Assembly: GCA_011390635.1 (NCBI GenBank)
Contig: JAABSA010000011.1
Span: forward strand, 1-64,000
Direction of reading: 5' to 3'
DNA length: 64,000 nucleotides
From: Desulfotignum sp.
GTDB taxonomy: Bacteria; Desulfobacterota; Desulfobacteria; Desulfobacterales; Desulfobacteraceae
The translations under genes were made by a program, and so were the position numbers. Shown piece after piece: positions 17,047-25,641 of the stretch (position 1 is its first letter; each line of letters begins with the position of its first letter). The notes under the pieces were generated by a model. It had not been told where the DNA came from, did not search any database, and saw only the letters and a list, made by a program, of their open reading frames with translations.

Positions 17047-17487
17047 ATGCAGATACCCTCTTATCAAATACAGAATGTACTAAAGGTGTATTCCAGGCAG
17101 TTGAGCCAGGGCAAAATTCTGAGCAGAAACAGATTCAATATGGCCCATAATATCTCTGCCGACAATGTTACAATTTCCTCCGAAGGCAAACGTCAGGCCA
17201 TAATTGATAAAGTTGCCACCAATATTGTACAAAAAATTATTACGGAAGGACCCGGAGAAAAAAGCGAAGAACAGATTGCCAGCCAGATCGAAAAAGAACT
17301 TGGTAAAAAAATCAACTATGACAGGGATAAAAACCAGTTTACCTATACTGCAGTGGACAGCCAAAACAACAGAGTAACCCATACCCTGTCAGTGGAAGAT
17401 TCCACCTTTGTGGTAAAAAGGATGACTGAACTGGCACGCCAGGTTGCTGACAATAATATGGCGGCTTTAGGGAGGACCACACCATGA
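17047..17487 (+). CDS. DVU0524-family FlgM-associated protein
   Basis: A 146-residue protein with no known catalytic motif. It matches in position and character the conserved protein found beside flgM in Desulfovibrio (DVU0524 family): a short polar N-terminus, NMAHNISADNVTISSEGKRQ, a predicted helical core, and TYTAVDSQNNRVTHTLSVED. It overlaps flgM by four bases (ATGA), so the two are translationally coupled and probably work together in timing flagellar gene expression. TTAAGGAGA precedes the ATG, and a sigma-28-like promoter lies upstream. Biochemical function is unknown. Confidence 0.8.
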   Translation: MQIPSYQIQNVLKVYSRQLSQGKILSRNRFNMAHNISADNVTISSEGKRQAIIDKVATNIVQKIITEGPGEKSEEQIASQIEKELGKKINYDRDKNQFTYTAVDSQNNRVTHTLSVEDSTFVVKRMTELARQVADNNMAALGRTTP

Positions 17488-17789
17488 AAATATCCAGCTC
17501 CACCACCAATTACGTAAATACAAGCTATGCCAACCAGGCAAATTCTGCCGCCACCAATGTCCAGGCAAAAACCGCCAGGCAGCCCGAAGAAACAAAAACC
17601 GACAATATCGATCTGTCTGAAAAAACCCGGGATCTCCAGAAAATCAGCCAGGCCATGGAAACCGAACCGGCAGACAGAAATCAGCTGGTATCAGATATCA
17701 AAGCACAGGTGCAGGCCAATCAATATACCATCAATGCAGACCAGATTGCGGAAAAAATGATCGGATCCATCATATCCTGGCTGGTATAG
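17484..17789 (+). CDS. flgM: Anti-sigma-28 factor FlgM
   Basis: A 101-residue FlgM, the secreted inhibitor that holds FliA (sigma-28) inactive until the flagellar hook-basal body is complete. The N-terminal half is polar and disordered-looking, and the C-terminal half has the FliA-binding helices, ending SDIKAQVQANQYTINADQIAEKMIGSI, the typical family tail. It is coupled by a four-base overlap to the DVU0524-type gene. Its presence shows the organism makes flagella, although the structural genes are outside the window. Confidence 0.9.
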   Translation: MKISSSTTNYVNTSYANQANSAATNVQAKTARQPEETKTDNIDLSEKTRDLQKISQAMETEPADRNQLVSDIKAQVQANQYTINADQIAEKMIGSIISWLV

Positions 17790-17903
17790 CTGCAAAAATT
17801 TCCCGGTTTATCCAGACCGAATATGTATGGCGCTGATGAAAATTCTCTTTCAACTATCCGAAATATCATGCTTTATTAACATAATTTTTCCCTGATATTA
17901 TCC

Positions 17904-17918
17904 TGGCATATCTTTTGC
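17904..17918 (+). promoter_or_regulatory. Sigma-54 (-24/-12) promoter
   Basis: TGGCATATCTTTTGC has GG and GC exactly ten bases apart, matching TGGCAC-N5-TTGC. It lies 35 bases ahead of the gene starting at 17953. Confidence 0.65.
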
Positions 17919-17952
17919 TTTTACCATGGCTAATATAATCAAGGAGGCCGAT

Positions 17953-18414
17953 ATGGTAAATATCCACCACATACATGACACCACCCAGCCTATAAAGAAT
18001 CCCCAGGGCGAAACCCGGAAAGCCGGAAATAAGGATGCATTCACATCTGCACTGAACCGGGCCCTGGATAAAACGGAGCCGTCTGAAATGCCGGGAACCA
18101 CATCTCATGGTCTGGGGGAGATCACATCCGCCCGGACCATGCCGCTACCCGCACAGTCCGACCTGGTCTCCGGCAGCACTGAAAAATTGCTGGAGCTGCT
18201 GGACACCTATGTCGGTCAACTGCAGAATCCGGGCGTATCATTGAAGCATTTGGCGCCGGTGCTGGAATCCATCAATCAGAAAGCGGACCAGCTGGTGGCA
18301 GAAACCCGGTCTCTTGGACCCGACCAAGCAGGCCTGCGGGATATCGCCACCCAGACCGCTGTGGCAGCCCGGACAGAATATGTGAAATTCCAGCGGGGGG
18401 ATTATTTGTCATAA
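17953..18414 (+). CDS. Hypothetical protein of the flagellar flgM locus
   Basis: A 153-residue protein that I do not recognise. It is hydrophilic, has no signal peptide or membrane segment, and the second half looks helical (STEKLLELLDTYVGQLQ, HLAPVLESINQKADQLVAETRSLG). The track starts at 17926, but AAGGAGG sits seven bases before the ATG at 17953, which is the better start (MVNIHHIHD). A -24/-12 promoter lies just upstream, unlike the sigma-28-like promoter of the flgM pair. Both its position and sigma-54-type control suggest a flagellar assembly or regulatory accessory protein. Its end overlaps the convergent mazG gene by 13 bases. Confidence 0.65.
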   Translation: MVNIHHIHDTTQPIKNPQGETRKAGNKDAFTSALNRALDKTEPSEMPGTTSHGLGEITSARTMPLPAQSDLVSGSTEKLLELLDTYVGQLQNPGVSLKHLAPVLESINQKADQLVAETRSLGPDQAGLRDIATQTAVAARTEYVKFQRGDYLS

Positions 18415-19181
18415 CCGCGTTTTGCCCGGGACCAGAATGCCTCTTTTTCAGCAGCTGATAACCCTTGTAATTTGCAGTTCTTTCGGGCCAGATCCGCCTC
18501 CATCAGACGGAACCTTCCCTCAAATTTTGCAGTAGACCGTGCCAGGGCGGTTTCCGGGTCAAACCCGGCAAAGCGGGCCACATTCACCAGAGAAAACAAA
18601 ATATCCCCGAATTCAACCATGGTCTCATCTTCATTTCCTTTTTCCAGGGCTGTCTCGAATTCAGAAATTTCATTTTTCACCGTATCCAGCACCTGGTGGA
18701 TATTTTCCCACTCAAATCCCTGTTTGACAGCCGCCTTTGATACTTTCAGCGCACGCAAAAGACCGGGCATGCCGCTGGGCACCGCATCCAGGGCCGAACG
18801 GTTATCCGGATGGTCTTTTTCCCGGCTTTTAATACGTTCCCACTGGTCCAGCAGATCCGCCTGTGTAGTAACAACCGCCGAACCATAGACATGAGGGTGC
18901 CGCCGAATCATTTTCTGGACCACAGTATCCACCACCCGGGAAATGGATATCTGGTTTGTGTCATGAAATATTGCCATGATAAACAGGATCTGAAACAAAA
19001 CATCCCCCATTTCCTCACAGGTATTTTCCAGATCCTGTTTTACAATGGCCTCCTGAAGTTCATATACCTCTTCAGCCAGGCATTTCCACATGGTGCCGGG
19101 GGTCTGTCTCCGATCCCAGGCACACCCGTCTTCTCCCCTCAGGGTCTGGATGATATCCATAATAGGGGCTATTGTCTCCAA
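18402..19181 (-). CDS. mazG: MazG nucleoside triphosphate pyrophosphohydrolase
   Basis: A 259-residue two-domain MazG that hydrolyses NTPs or dNTPs to the monophosphate and PPi, linked to nucleotide-pool cleaning and ppGpp control. Family landmarks: EDGCAWDRRQT near the N-terminus, AEEVYELQEAI and CEEMGDVLFQILF (acidic metal-binding residues of domain 1), and a repeat of the pattern in EFGDILFSLVNVARF (domain 2). The track's start at 19268 is too far upstream. A TTG at 19181, nine bases after AGGAGG, gives the family length of about 260. This start lies 110 bases inside the upstream cvpA frame, an unusually long overlap. Confidence 0.88.
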   Translation of the reverse strand: METIAPIMDIIQTLRGEDGCAWDRRQTPGTMWKCLAEEVYELQEAIVKQDLENTCEEMGDVLFQILFIMAIFHDTNQISISRVVDTVVQKMIRRHPHVYGSAVVTTQADLLDQWERIKSREKDHPDNRSALDAVPSGMPGLLRALKVSKAAVKQGFEWENIHQVLDTVKNEISEFETALEKGNEDETMVEFGDILFSLVNVARFAGFDPETALARSTAKFEGRFRLMEADLARKNCKLQGLSAAEKEAFWSRAKRGYDK

Positions 19182-19722
19182 TGGTTGTACCCTCCTGTAT
19201 ATTGGATTTTTCCACTTTGAGTTTTTCCAGCTGCTGTATAAAACCATCCCGCATGGTCCTGGAAACAAACAGGGTCATAGTCCTGGAAATCTTTGCCAGA
19301 TAAGGGGCAGATTCAGATTTCACCATGACAGACGATGTGCCCGTCGGGACAAATGCCGTCAGCATGACAAACAGAACAGATACAATCAATGCTCCTTTGG
19401 CGGTACCAAAGATCAAACCGAATGTCCGGTCCACCCAGCCTAAGAACACCAGGTGCAAAAGCCTGCGGATCAGTGCGGCCATTATCCCCACCACCACCAG
19501 AATACCGCAGAACACTATTCCAAAGCTTGCCAGATGCCGCATTTCCGTTGTACTGATAAAAAAAGCCAGGTGGTCGGAAAGTATCCAGTAATAGGTAAAA
19601 GCCCCGTAGAATCCGGCAATGACAGCAACAATACCGGATGCTTCTCGGATCAGTCCCTTAAAAAGGCCCCTGATCATACAGAACAGGACAATCACCAGGA
19701 CAACCAGGTCAAAACCGTTCAT
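19072..19722 (-). CDS. cvpA: CvpA family membrane protein
   Basis: A 216-residue inner-membrane protein of the CvpA family (named for colicin V production; broad role in envelope stress). Four hydrophobic helices fit the family: FDLVVLVIVLFCMIRGLFKGLI (with the family RGLFKGL turn), IVAVIAGFYGAFTYYW, LASFGIVFCGILVVVGIMAALI and TFGLIFGTAKGALIVSVLFVM. The real start is ATG at 19722 (MNGFDL) behind AAGGAAG, not 19773. The last ~37 residues are not family-like and overlap the mazG reading frame by 110 bases, so the tail may be a recent extension after loss of an earlier stop. Confidence 0.85.
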   Translation of the reverse strand: MNGFDLVVLVIVLFCMIRGLFKGLIREASGIVAVIAGFYGAFTYYWILSDHLAFFISTTEMRHLASFGIVFCGILVVVGIMAALIRRLLHLVFLGWVDRTFGLIFGTAKGALIVSVLFVMLTAFVPTGTSSVMVKSESAPYLAKISRTMTLFVSRTMRDGFIQQLEKLKVEKSNIQEGTTIGDNSPYYGYHPDPEGRRRVCLGSETDPRHHVEMPG

Positions 19723-19831
19723 TATCTTCCTTTTTATCATAGTTTCCAAAGACCTATGGAATAACAATTTCACGGTTTTTCCGTCAAGATTTTTATTGAC
19801 CTTTCTTCAAATAAAATGCACCCTGTAGCCC

Positions 19832-20776
19832 ATGAAAACCATTGAATTTGACAACATATCCTTGGTCCAGAAGCTGTTTGGCTTTCATAACACCCACCTT
19901 GATAAAATTTCAAAACAGTTCGGGGTAACCATCAACTCCAGGGGAAACAGTGTCACCATTTCAGGAGATGCCGCAAATACCAGCCTGGCCCATACCCTGC
20001 TGGTCCAGCTATACGATCTTTTCAAGGAAAATATCCCCATGGACCCGGGTGATCTGGATGCGGCCATTGCCATGATCAAAAAAGACGGCTCCGCCCGCCT
20101 GGAAACCCTGTTTTTACAAACGGTTTTCGTGACCGCAAAAAATAAACCCATACGGCCCAGAAGCCTTGCCCAGCAAAAATATGTCAATGCCATCCAGTCC
20201 CGGGACATTGTGTTCGGCATCGGCCCTGCCGGCACCGGAAAAACATATCTGGCCATGGCCATGGCAGTGGCAGCCCTTTGCCAGGGAGATGTTCAAAAAA
20301 TCATTCTTACCCGTCCGGCAGTGGAAGCAGGCGAAGCCCTGGGTTTTTTGCCCGGGGATCTGGCGGAAAAAATAACCCCCTATCTGCGCCCCCTCTACGA
20401 TGCTTTGTATGATATGCTGGACTTTGAAAAAGCCAGGGCGTATATTGACCAGGAAATCATTGAACTCGCTCCCCTTGCATTCATGCGGGGCAGAACCCTG
20501 AACAACGCATTTATTATCCTGGATGAGGCCCAGAACACCACCTCCCAGCAGATGAAAATGTTTTTAACCCGAATCGGATACGGCTCCAAAGCCATTGTTA
20601 CTGGAGATATTACACAGATAGATCTGCCGGCCGGCAAAACATCCGGCCTGGTGGAGGTGAAAAAAATCCTCTCCCGCATAAAGGGAATTGATTTTATCTA
20701 TTTTTCCAGAGATGATGTGGTAAGGCACCAGCTGGTTTCCGACATTATTGATGCATATGAAAAAAACAAAGCGTAA
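19832..20776 (+). CDS. phoH: PhoH-like ATPase
   Basis: A 314-residue cytosolic PhoH (PhoH/YbeZ) ATPase. An N-terminal KH-like segment (ISKQFGVTINSRGNSVTISGD) precedes the P-loop domain, with Walker A GPAGTGKTYLAMAMA and Walker B FIILDEAQNTT. YbeZ-type PhoH proteins work with YbeY in RNA and ribosome metabolism, and ybeY lies two genes downstream here, the usual arrangement. It is the first gene of a phoH-pgpH-ybeY-pdxJ run. Its end overlaps the next gene by 20 bases. The ribosome site is weak. Confidence 0.94.
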   Translation: MKTIEFDNISLVQKLFGFHNTHLDKISKQFGVTINSRGNSVTISGDAANTSLAHTLLVQLYDLFKENIPMDPGDLDAAIAMIKKDGSARLETLFLQTVFVTAKNKPIRPRSLAQQKYVNAIQSRDIVFGIGPAGTGKTYLAMAMAVAALCQGDVQKIILTRPAVEAGEALGFLPGDLAEKITPYLRPLYDALYDMLDFEKARAYIDQEIIELAPLAFMRGRTLNNAFIILDEAQNTTSQQMKMFLTRIGYGSKAIVTGDITQIDLPAGKTSGLVEVKKILSRIKGIDFIYFSRDDVVRHQLVSDIIDAYEKNKA

Positions 20777-23153
20777 TATCTGGCCCGACAAGGTCAAAAC
20801 ATTTTTATCAACCACCCCCTATCTGTTATGGTTCATGCTGTTTGCCATCACTTTTGTTTTTACATTCTTCCAGACCCCTGAGCAGCAGAATATAACGTTT
20901 TCCTATCAGGTGGGTGATGTGGCCCTGCGGGACATCAAAGCGCCCAAGGATTTTCTTGTTGAAGACAAAGAAGTGTCTGAAAAAAGGCGCGGTCAGGCCA
21001 AAGACATGGTCAGGATTGTATATGACTATGATGCCGGCCTGCTGCCACAGATCTCATCCAATATAGAAGAAGCCATGCAGACAGGCAGGGCAGTGTTTGA
21101 ACCGGATGAAAACCCGGCAGCAGAAGAGCACAATATCCGGGAAAACCCACCTGATCCCACTTTTGCCATGGTGCTGGAAACCAAACCCGGGTTTGAAAAA
21201 AAACTGGGCATTGCCATCAGTGAAGGGGCATATTCCATTCTGCATAAACACAGGTTTGATCCTGAAATCACTGAAAAAATCCAGACCATTCTGGGCAAGG
21301 TTTTGTCCAACGGGGTTGTTGCCAACAAGGAGATCCTGCTGGAAGAAGAAAACAAGGGCATTATTTTGAGAACCATAGGGTCCAGTGAAGAACGGATTGT
21401 CAACAATCTCAAGGTGTTTTACGGGCCTGACCAGGCCAAGGCAATGGTCAGAATTGAAGGCGAATCCCTGCTCAAAGGCATCAACTACAACCTGACAAAT
21501 CTGATCGTGGATATATGCCAGCGCCTGTTACAGCCCAATATCTTCATGAATAAAAATGAAACCCAGAAAAGAATCCTGGCAGCCCAGTCCGATATCAACC
21601 CTGTCATGTATCAGGTAAAAGCAGGGGAAATGATTCTCAGGGAAGGCGAACGGGTGAACACAACCAAGCTGCTCAAGCTGAACGCCCTCCAGGAACAGGT
21701 GACGGAAAAAACCATCTATGTATCAGCCGCCGGGATCGCCATGATCACCTTTTTTCTTATCCTGGTTTCCTACCAGCTGTTTTTGAAAGACCACAAAAAC
21801 CTGGAAAATGATCATAACAAACACATGGTTTTTCTGGCCATGGGGCTTATCCTTTACCTGGGCTTTGTAAAGATATCCACCTATCTGGTCCAGTCGGCTG
21901 ATCCACATCAGGCATGGGATTTGGCATCCGCCTCTTTTTTCATGGCGATTCCCCTTCCGGCGGCAGCCATGATCTGCTGTTTGTTTCTGGGATTTGACAT
22001 TGCCATTTATTTTAGCCTGGTACTGTCTGTGCTGGCAGCCCTTTCTTTTGGCGGCAGTTTTGAGGTGTTTATTTTTTTCTTTTTGAGCTGCAGTGCCGCC
22101 GCCTTTCTGGTTCGCAAGAGCCGGGAACGCAAAAGCTTTATCATGGCCGGGCTCAAATTGTCCCTGTTCAATATGGCGCTGGCCGTTTCCTTAGGGTTTT
22201 ATTCCCTTGTTCAACCAGATTTCATGATGTTTACCAAAGAAATCCTAATTGCTTTTTGCGGGGGTGTATTTGCCGCCACCCTGACCATCGGGTTCACCCC
22301 TTTGATTGAAATTCTTTTCGATTATACCACGGAAGCCAAACTGCTGGAATTCTCCAACCTGGACCAGCCGCTTATCAAAAAACTGATGATTGAAGCACCA
22401 GGCACATACAACCACAGCGTCATTGTGGCCACCCTGTCCGAAGCTGCTGCATCCGCCATCGGTGCCAGCAGCCTTAAGGCCAAGGTCATGGCCTACTACC
22501 ACGACATCGGCAAGCTGGACAAAACCATGTATTTCATTGAAAACCAGGCAGACGGAAAAAACCGGCATGACAAGCTGTCTCCGTCCATGTCCGCCCTCAT
22601 TTTGATCCAGCATGTGAAAAAAGGGGTGGAGCTGGCAAAAACCTCCAAGCTGGGAAATGAAATTATTGAAGGCATTACCCAGCACCATGGCACCTCTTTG
22701 ATCAAATACTTTTACAACAAGGCCTTGAAAAGCGGAAAAGACAATGTCAATGAAGAAAATTTCAGATACCCCGGCCCCAAGCCACAGACCAGGGAAACCG
22801 GCATCGTCATGCTGGCGGATGTGGTGGAAGCAGCGGTGCGGGCACTTGAGCGCCCCACACCTGCCCGAATCAGAGGAAGGGTCAAGGAACTGATCAATGA
22901 TATCTTTGCCGACGGCCAGCTGGAAGAGTGTGAACTCACCCTCAAGGACCTCCACCAGATTGCCAAAAGCTTTAACAATATTTTGACCAGTATTTATCAC
23001 AGCCGCATCGAGTATACCGACAAACCCCAGGAAAAGAAAAAAGAAAAAAATGAGTCTCCCAAAGATACTGATCGACAACCGGCAAAAAGCAATGGTACCA
23101 ACCCAAACCATCCGCAAAAAGACAGAACTGATCTTAAACGCCTTGGGTTGTGA
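20757..23153 (+). CDS. 7TM-HD membrane phosphohydrolase, PgpH-like
   Basis: A 798-residue membrane protein. One N-terminal helix (LLWFMLFAITFVFTFF) is followed by a ~280-residue extracytoplasmic domain (7TMR-HDED type), seven helices between residues ~325 and ~520, then a cytoplasmic HD phosphodiesterase domain with APGTYNHSVIVATL and YYHDIGKLDK (the HD metal dyad). The PgpH family degrades cyclic di-AMP in Firmicutes; activity in Desulfobacterota is inferred. The tail (KKKEKNESPKDTDRQ) is charged and disordered. I prefer the ATG at 20757 over the TTG at 20748. It lies between phoH and ybeY, as in many bacteria. Confidence 0.9.
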   Translation: MKKTKRNIWPDKVKTFLSTTPYLLWFMLFAITFVFTFFQTPEQQNITFSYQVGDVALRDIKAPKDFLVEDKEVSEKRRGQAKDMVRIVYDYDAGLLPQISSNIEEAMQTGRAVFEPDENPAAEEHNIRENPPDPTFAMVLETKPGFEKKLGIAISEGAYSILHKHRFDPEITEKIQTILGKVLSNGVVANKEILLEEENKGIILRTIGSSEERIVNNLKVFYGPDQAKAMVRIEGESLLKGINYNLTNLIVDICQRLLQPNIFMNKNETQKRILAAQSDINPVMYQVKAGEMILREGERVNTTKLLKLNALQEQVTEKTIYVSAAGIAMITFFLILVSYQLFLKDHKNLENDHNKHMVFLAMGLILYLGFVKISTYLVQSADPHQAWDLASASFFMAIPLPAAAMICCLFLGFDIAIYFSLVLSVLAALSFGGSFEVFIFFFLSCSAAAFLVRKSRERKSFIMAGLKLSLFNMALAVSLGFYSLVQPDFMMFTKEILIAFCGGVFAATLTIGFTPLIEILFDYTTEAKLLEFSNLDQPLIKKLMIEAPGTYNHSVIVATLSEAAASAIGASSLKAKVMAYYHDIGKLDKTMYFIENQADGKNRHDKLSPSMSALILIQHVKKGVELAKTSKLGNEIIEGITQHHGTSLIKYFYNKALKSGKDNVNEENFRYPGPKPQTRETGIVMLADVVEAAVRALERPTPARIRGRVKELINDIFADGQLEECELTLKDLHQIAKSFNNILTSIYHSRIEYTDKPQEKKKEKNESPKDTDRQPAKSNGTNPNHPQKDRTDLKRLGL

Positions 23154-23514
23154 TAACCATGAGATATCCATTGTCATCATGGATGACACCCATATCCAGG
23201 AACTCAACCAGACCTTCCGGAAGATATCCAGACCCACCAATGTCCTGGCCTTTCCCATGCAGGAAGGAGAATATTCCGACATCACCCCGGGGTTGCTGGG
23301 GGATGTCGTCATATCAGCCCAGACCGCTTCCAGGGAAGCGGATGCAGCAGGTATCACCATAGAAGAACGGATCTCCCAGCTTCTGGTACACGGCATTCTC
23401 CACCTTCTGGGATTTGACCACGAAGGGGCCGCCGCCAAGGCAGATGAAATGGAAACCAAAAGCCTTGATATTCTGAGACATATTGAAAAGAATCCGAATT
23501 TAGAGGCTTTTTAG
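23050..23514 (+). CDS. ybeY: Endoribonuclease YbeY, rRNA maturation factor
   Basis: A 154-residue YbeY, the metal-dependent endonuclease needed for 16S rRNA 3'-end maturation and ribosome quality control. The zinc site is VHGILHLLGFDHEG (the H-x3-H-x5-H triad), and PTNVLAFPMQ is the other conserved block. The ATG at 23050 lies 104 bases inside the upstream gene and has only a purine-rich AAAAAGAAAAAAA leader. Even so, residues from LIDNRQ onward look family-like, so the long overlap seems real. A later ATG at 23092 is an alternative. The partner PhoH is encoded two genes upstream. Confidence 0.93.
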   Translation: MSLPKILIDNRQKAMVPTQTIRKKTELILNALGCDNHEISIVIMDDTHIQELNQTFRKISRPTNVLAFPMQEGEYSDITPGLLGDVVISAQTASREADAAGITIEERISQLLVHGILHLLGFDHEGAAAKADEMETKSLDILRHIEKNPNLEAF

Positions 23515-23532
23515 CCAGGAAAGGAAAAACAG

Positions 23533-24255
23533 ATGGCAGAATTGGCTGTTAATGTGGACCATGTGGCCACCCTGCGCCAGGCCCGGGGAATTGATTACCC
23601 CGACCCGGTGGCTGCGGCGATTGCAGCGGAAACAGCAGGTGCAGACGCCATAGTGGTGCACCTGAGAGAAGACCGCCGCCACATCCAGGAAAGGGATGTC
23701 CGGCTGCTCCGGCAGATCGTGCAATCCAGACTTATTCTGGAAATGGCCGCCACCAGTGAAATGCTGGGAATCGCAATGGACATCATGCCCCATACGGTCA
23801 CCCTGGTTCCGGAAAAAAGAGAAGAGTTGACCACGGAAGGGGGACTGGATCTGATCACCCATGAAGATACCATCAGAGAGGCGGTATCTTCCCTGAAAAA
23901 TACCGGAATCAAGGTCTGCATCTTCATTGATCCGGATCTGGACCAGATCAAAACAGCCCATAAAATTGATGCAGACATGATTGAGATCCACACGGGAGCG
24001 TTTTGTGATGCCAGAACCCGGGCAGAAGCCCAAAGGGAATTTATGCGCATCGTAGATGCCGCCAAGATCGGAACCAAGTTGAAACTGGGGGTCAATGCCG
24101 GCCACGGGATCTGCTACAACACCATCAAGGCCTTTGAAGGCCTCCGGGAAATCAGAGAATTTTCCATCGGCCACAGCATTGTTGCAAGGGCGGTGCTCAC
24201 AGGTATGGACCGGGCGGTACGGGATATGAAACAATTGGTAAAAGGCTTGTACTGA
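23533..24255 (+). CDS. pdxJ: Pyridoxine 5'-phosphate synthase
   Basis: A 240-residue PdxJ that condenses 1-deoxyxylulose 5-phosphate with 3-amino-2-oxopropyl phosphate to pyridoxine 5'-phosphate, the ring-closing step of vitamin B6 synthesis. Family motifs: LAVNVDHVATLRQARG at the N-terminus, HLREDRRHIQERD (phosphate and metal region), EIHTGAFCDA and the C-terminal GHSIVARAVLTGM. AGGAAAGG precedes the ATG, 18 bases after the ybeY stop, so it is likely cotranscribed with ybeY. The length and all visible catalytic blocks are normal. Confidence 0.96.
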   Translation: MAELAVNVDHVATLRQARGIDYPDPVAAAIAAETAGADAIVVHLREDRRHIQERDVRLLRQIVQSRLILEMAATSEMLGIAMDIMPHTVTLVPEKREELTTEGGLDLITHEDTIREAVSSLKNTGIKVCIFIDPDLDQIKTAHKIDADMIEIHTGAFCDARTRAEAQREFMRIVDAAKIGTKLKLGVNAGHGICYNTIKAFEGLREIREFSIGHSIVARAVLTGMDRAVRDMKQLVKGLY

Positions 24256-24341
24256 GCGGCAACACCTGCATCAGACCATCACCGGACAGCCACGATCCAA
24301 ACCTTTCTGGAAAAAATTTGCCCCGGTAAAAAACAGGACTT

Positions 24342-25190
24342 TCAGTCCAGCAGACCTGACATGGCGGCAGCCCGGGTCACCCCATGGGCATTATTGGATA
24401 CCGGCATCAAAATACCGGTATCAAGACCGGGAACTGCATTGGCCACGCAAAAACTCTGGCCCGACCATTCCAGCAGATCCTGGTCATTGAAATCATTTCC
24501 CACAGCAACTACCCTGGCCTGCGGGATCTTCAATCGGCAGGCCAGCCATGCCGCAGCCTGGCTTTTGGAGGCCTGGTGATGGAACACTTCAATCCATGCC
24601 GATTGATGGTCCAAAGGAGAGGTGGCATGGATCACACTGTAGCCGGCCAGATCTGATCTCATCTCTGCGACCCGGCCGGGTGTCAGTTTTCGGGGTACCA
24701 CAGCCAGTACCTGGGTTGCTGCTTCATATAAAAGGGAATCATGGTGCAGGGGGCTGGCAAAAGACCGGTATAAATGGATCCGTTTGTGAAAATCCGGATT
24801 TTCCTGCCCATGGGATTTATACAGAAAATAGACGGTTTCCGGAATGGCCTTGTGAACCATATAATCCATATTGATTCTGTTAAAATAGGTACTTATTTTT
24901 ACCACATCATGCCTGAAAATGGCAAGGTTCCGAATAATACGATCCTGTTTCATGCACAATATCCCGGCACCGGTTGAAAACAGCAGGTAATCCACCGGCA
25001 CCAGGTGTTTTTCCAAATTTATCCGGGTCAGGGCATTTTGAAAGGAGTGGATACTGCGGCCTGTGGCAATGGCCACCACAATGCCTTTGCATCGCAGCCT
25101 GGTAAGGGTTTCCAGATCCCTGGCTGATATTGCCTTGTCATCATTGAACAGGGTGCCGTCCAAGTCGGTGATAAACAGATGCCGATTCAT
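24342..25190 (-). CDS. HAD-superfamily (Cof-type) hydrolase
   Basis: A 282-residue phosphatase of the HAD superfamily, Cof subfamily with a large C2 cap. Motif I FITDLDGTLFNDD supplies the nucleophile and acid aspartates, motif II is ATGRSIHSF, and motif IV is VAVGNDFNDQDLL. Such enzymes dephosphorylate sugar phosphates, flavin precursors or nucleotide metabolites, and the substrate cannot be told from sequence. The start is placed at 25190 (MNRHLF) behind AAAAGGCAG, not the track's 25214. The response-regulator stop lies twelve bases upstream, suggesting a short operon with it and possibly rpsA. Confidence 0.88.
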   Translation of the reverse strand: MNRHLFITDLDGTLFNDDKAISARDLETLTRLRCKGIVVAIATGRSIHSFQNALTRINLEKHLVPVDYLLFSTGAGILCMKQDRIIRNLAIFRHDVVKISTYFNRINMDYMVHKAIPETVYFLYKSHGQENPDFHKRIHLYRSFASPLHHDSLLYEAATQVLAVVPRKLTPGRVAEMRSDLAGYSVIHATSPLDHQSAWIEVFHHQASKSQAAAWLACRLKIPQARVVAVGNDFNDQDLLEWSGQSFCVANAVPGLDTGILMPVSNNAHGVTRAAAMSGLLD

Positions 25191-25201
25191 GGAGCTGCCT
25201 T

Positions 25202-25609
25202 TTATTTTCCCCAAAAATTATACACCGCCTGGAGAAGTTCCTCCATATCAAAGGGCTTCATAAGCAGGGTTGCATTCTTGATTTTGTCCATGATTTCGGG
25301 CGGTGGTGTAATCCCGGTACATATGATAACCGGCAGGCCCGGCCGGATCCGGTGTATTTTTTCCATGAGCAGGTCACCGGTCATTTCCGGCATGGTATAA
25401 TCGGTGATCAGGGCATCGTAATGAAACGGGGCTTTTTGAAACAATGCAAAAGCCGCAGGTGACCGGGTCATGATATCCACTTCATACCCGTAATCTTCCA
25501 GCATTTCCCGACCCACTTGTGCCAGATAATCCTCATCATCCACGAATAAAATTCTTTTCCCCTGTATGTTTTGGACCACCTGATCCATCCTTTCGTCACT
25601 GCCGATCAT
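25202..25609 (-). CDS. Single-domain response regulator receiver protein
   Basis: A 135-residue stand-alone receiver (CheY-like) domain. Conserved elements: ILFVDDEDYLAQVG (acidic pocket), ALITDYTMPEMTGDLL (phospho-acceptor aspartate), IICTGIT (switch threonine) and LLMKPFDMEELL (conserved lysine). No output domain is attached, and no kinase gene adjoins it. It resembles the terminal receiver domains of hybrid kinases, such as the one at the end of the 51.8 kb kinase in this window, so it may act in a phosphorelay. The ATG at 25609 has only a weak AGG upstream. Confidence 0.9.
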   Translation of the reverse strand: MIGSDERMDQVVQNIQGKRILFVDDEDYLAQVGREMLEDYGYEVDIMTRSPAAFALFQKAPFHYDALITDYTMPEMTGDLLMEKIHRIRPGLPVIICTGITPPPEIMDKIKNATLLMKPFDMEELLQAVYNFWGK

Positions 25610-25641
25610 TTTTTTTGGCCTATGATCTTTTTTTATGCTAT

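Noticed and set aside
22245-23459. 404-aa minus-strand ORF across pgpH and ybeY
   Set aside because: Shadow of two real genes; spans their boundary and has no recognisable domain.
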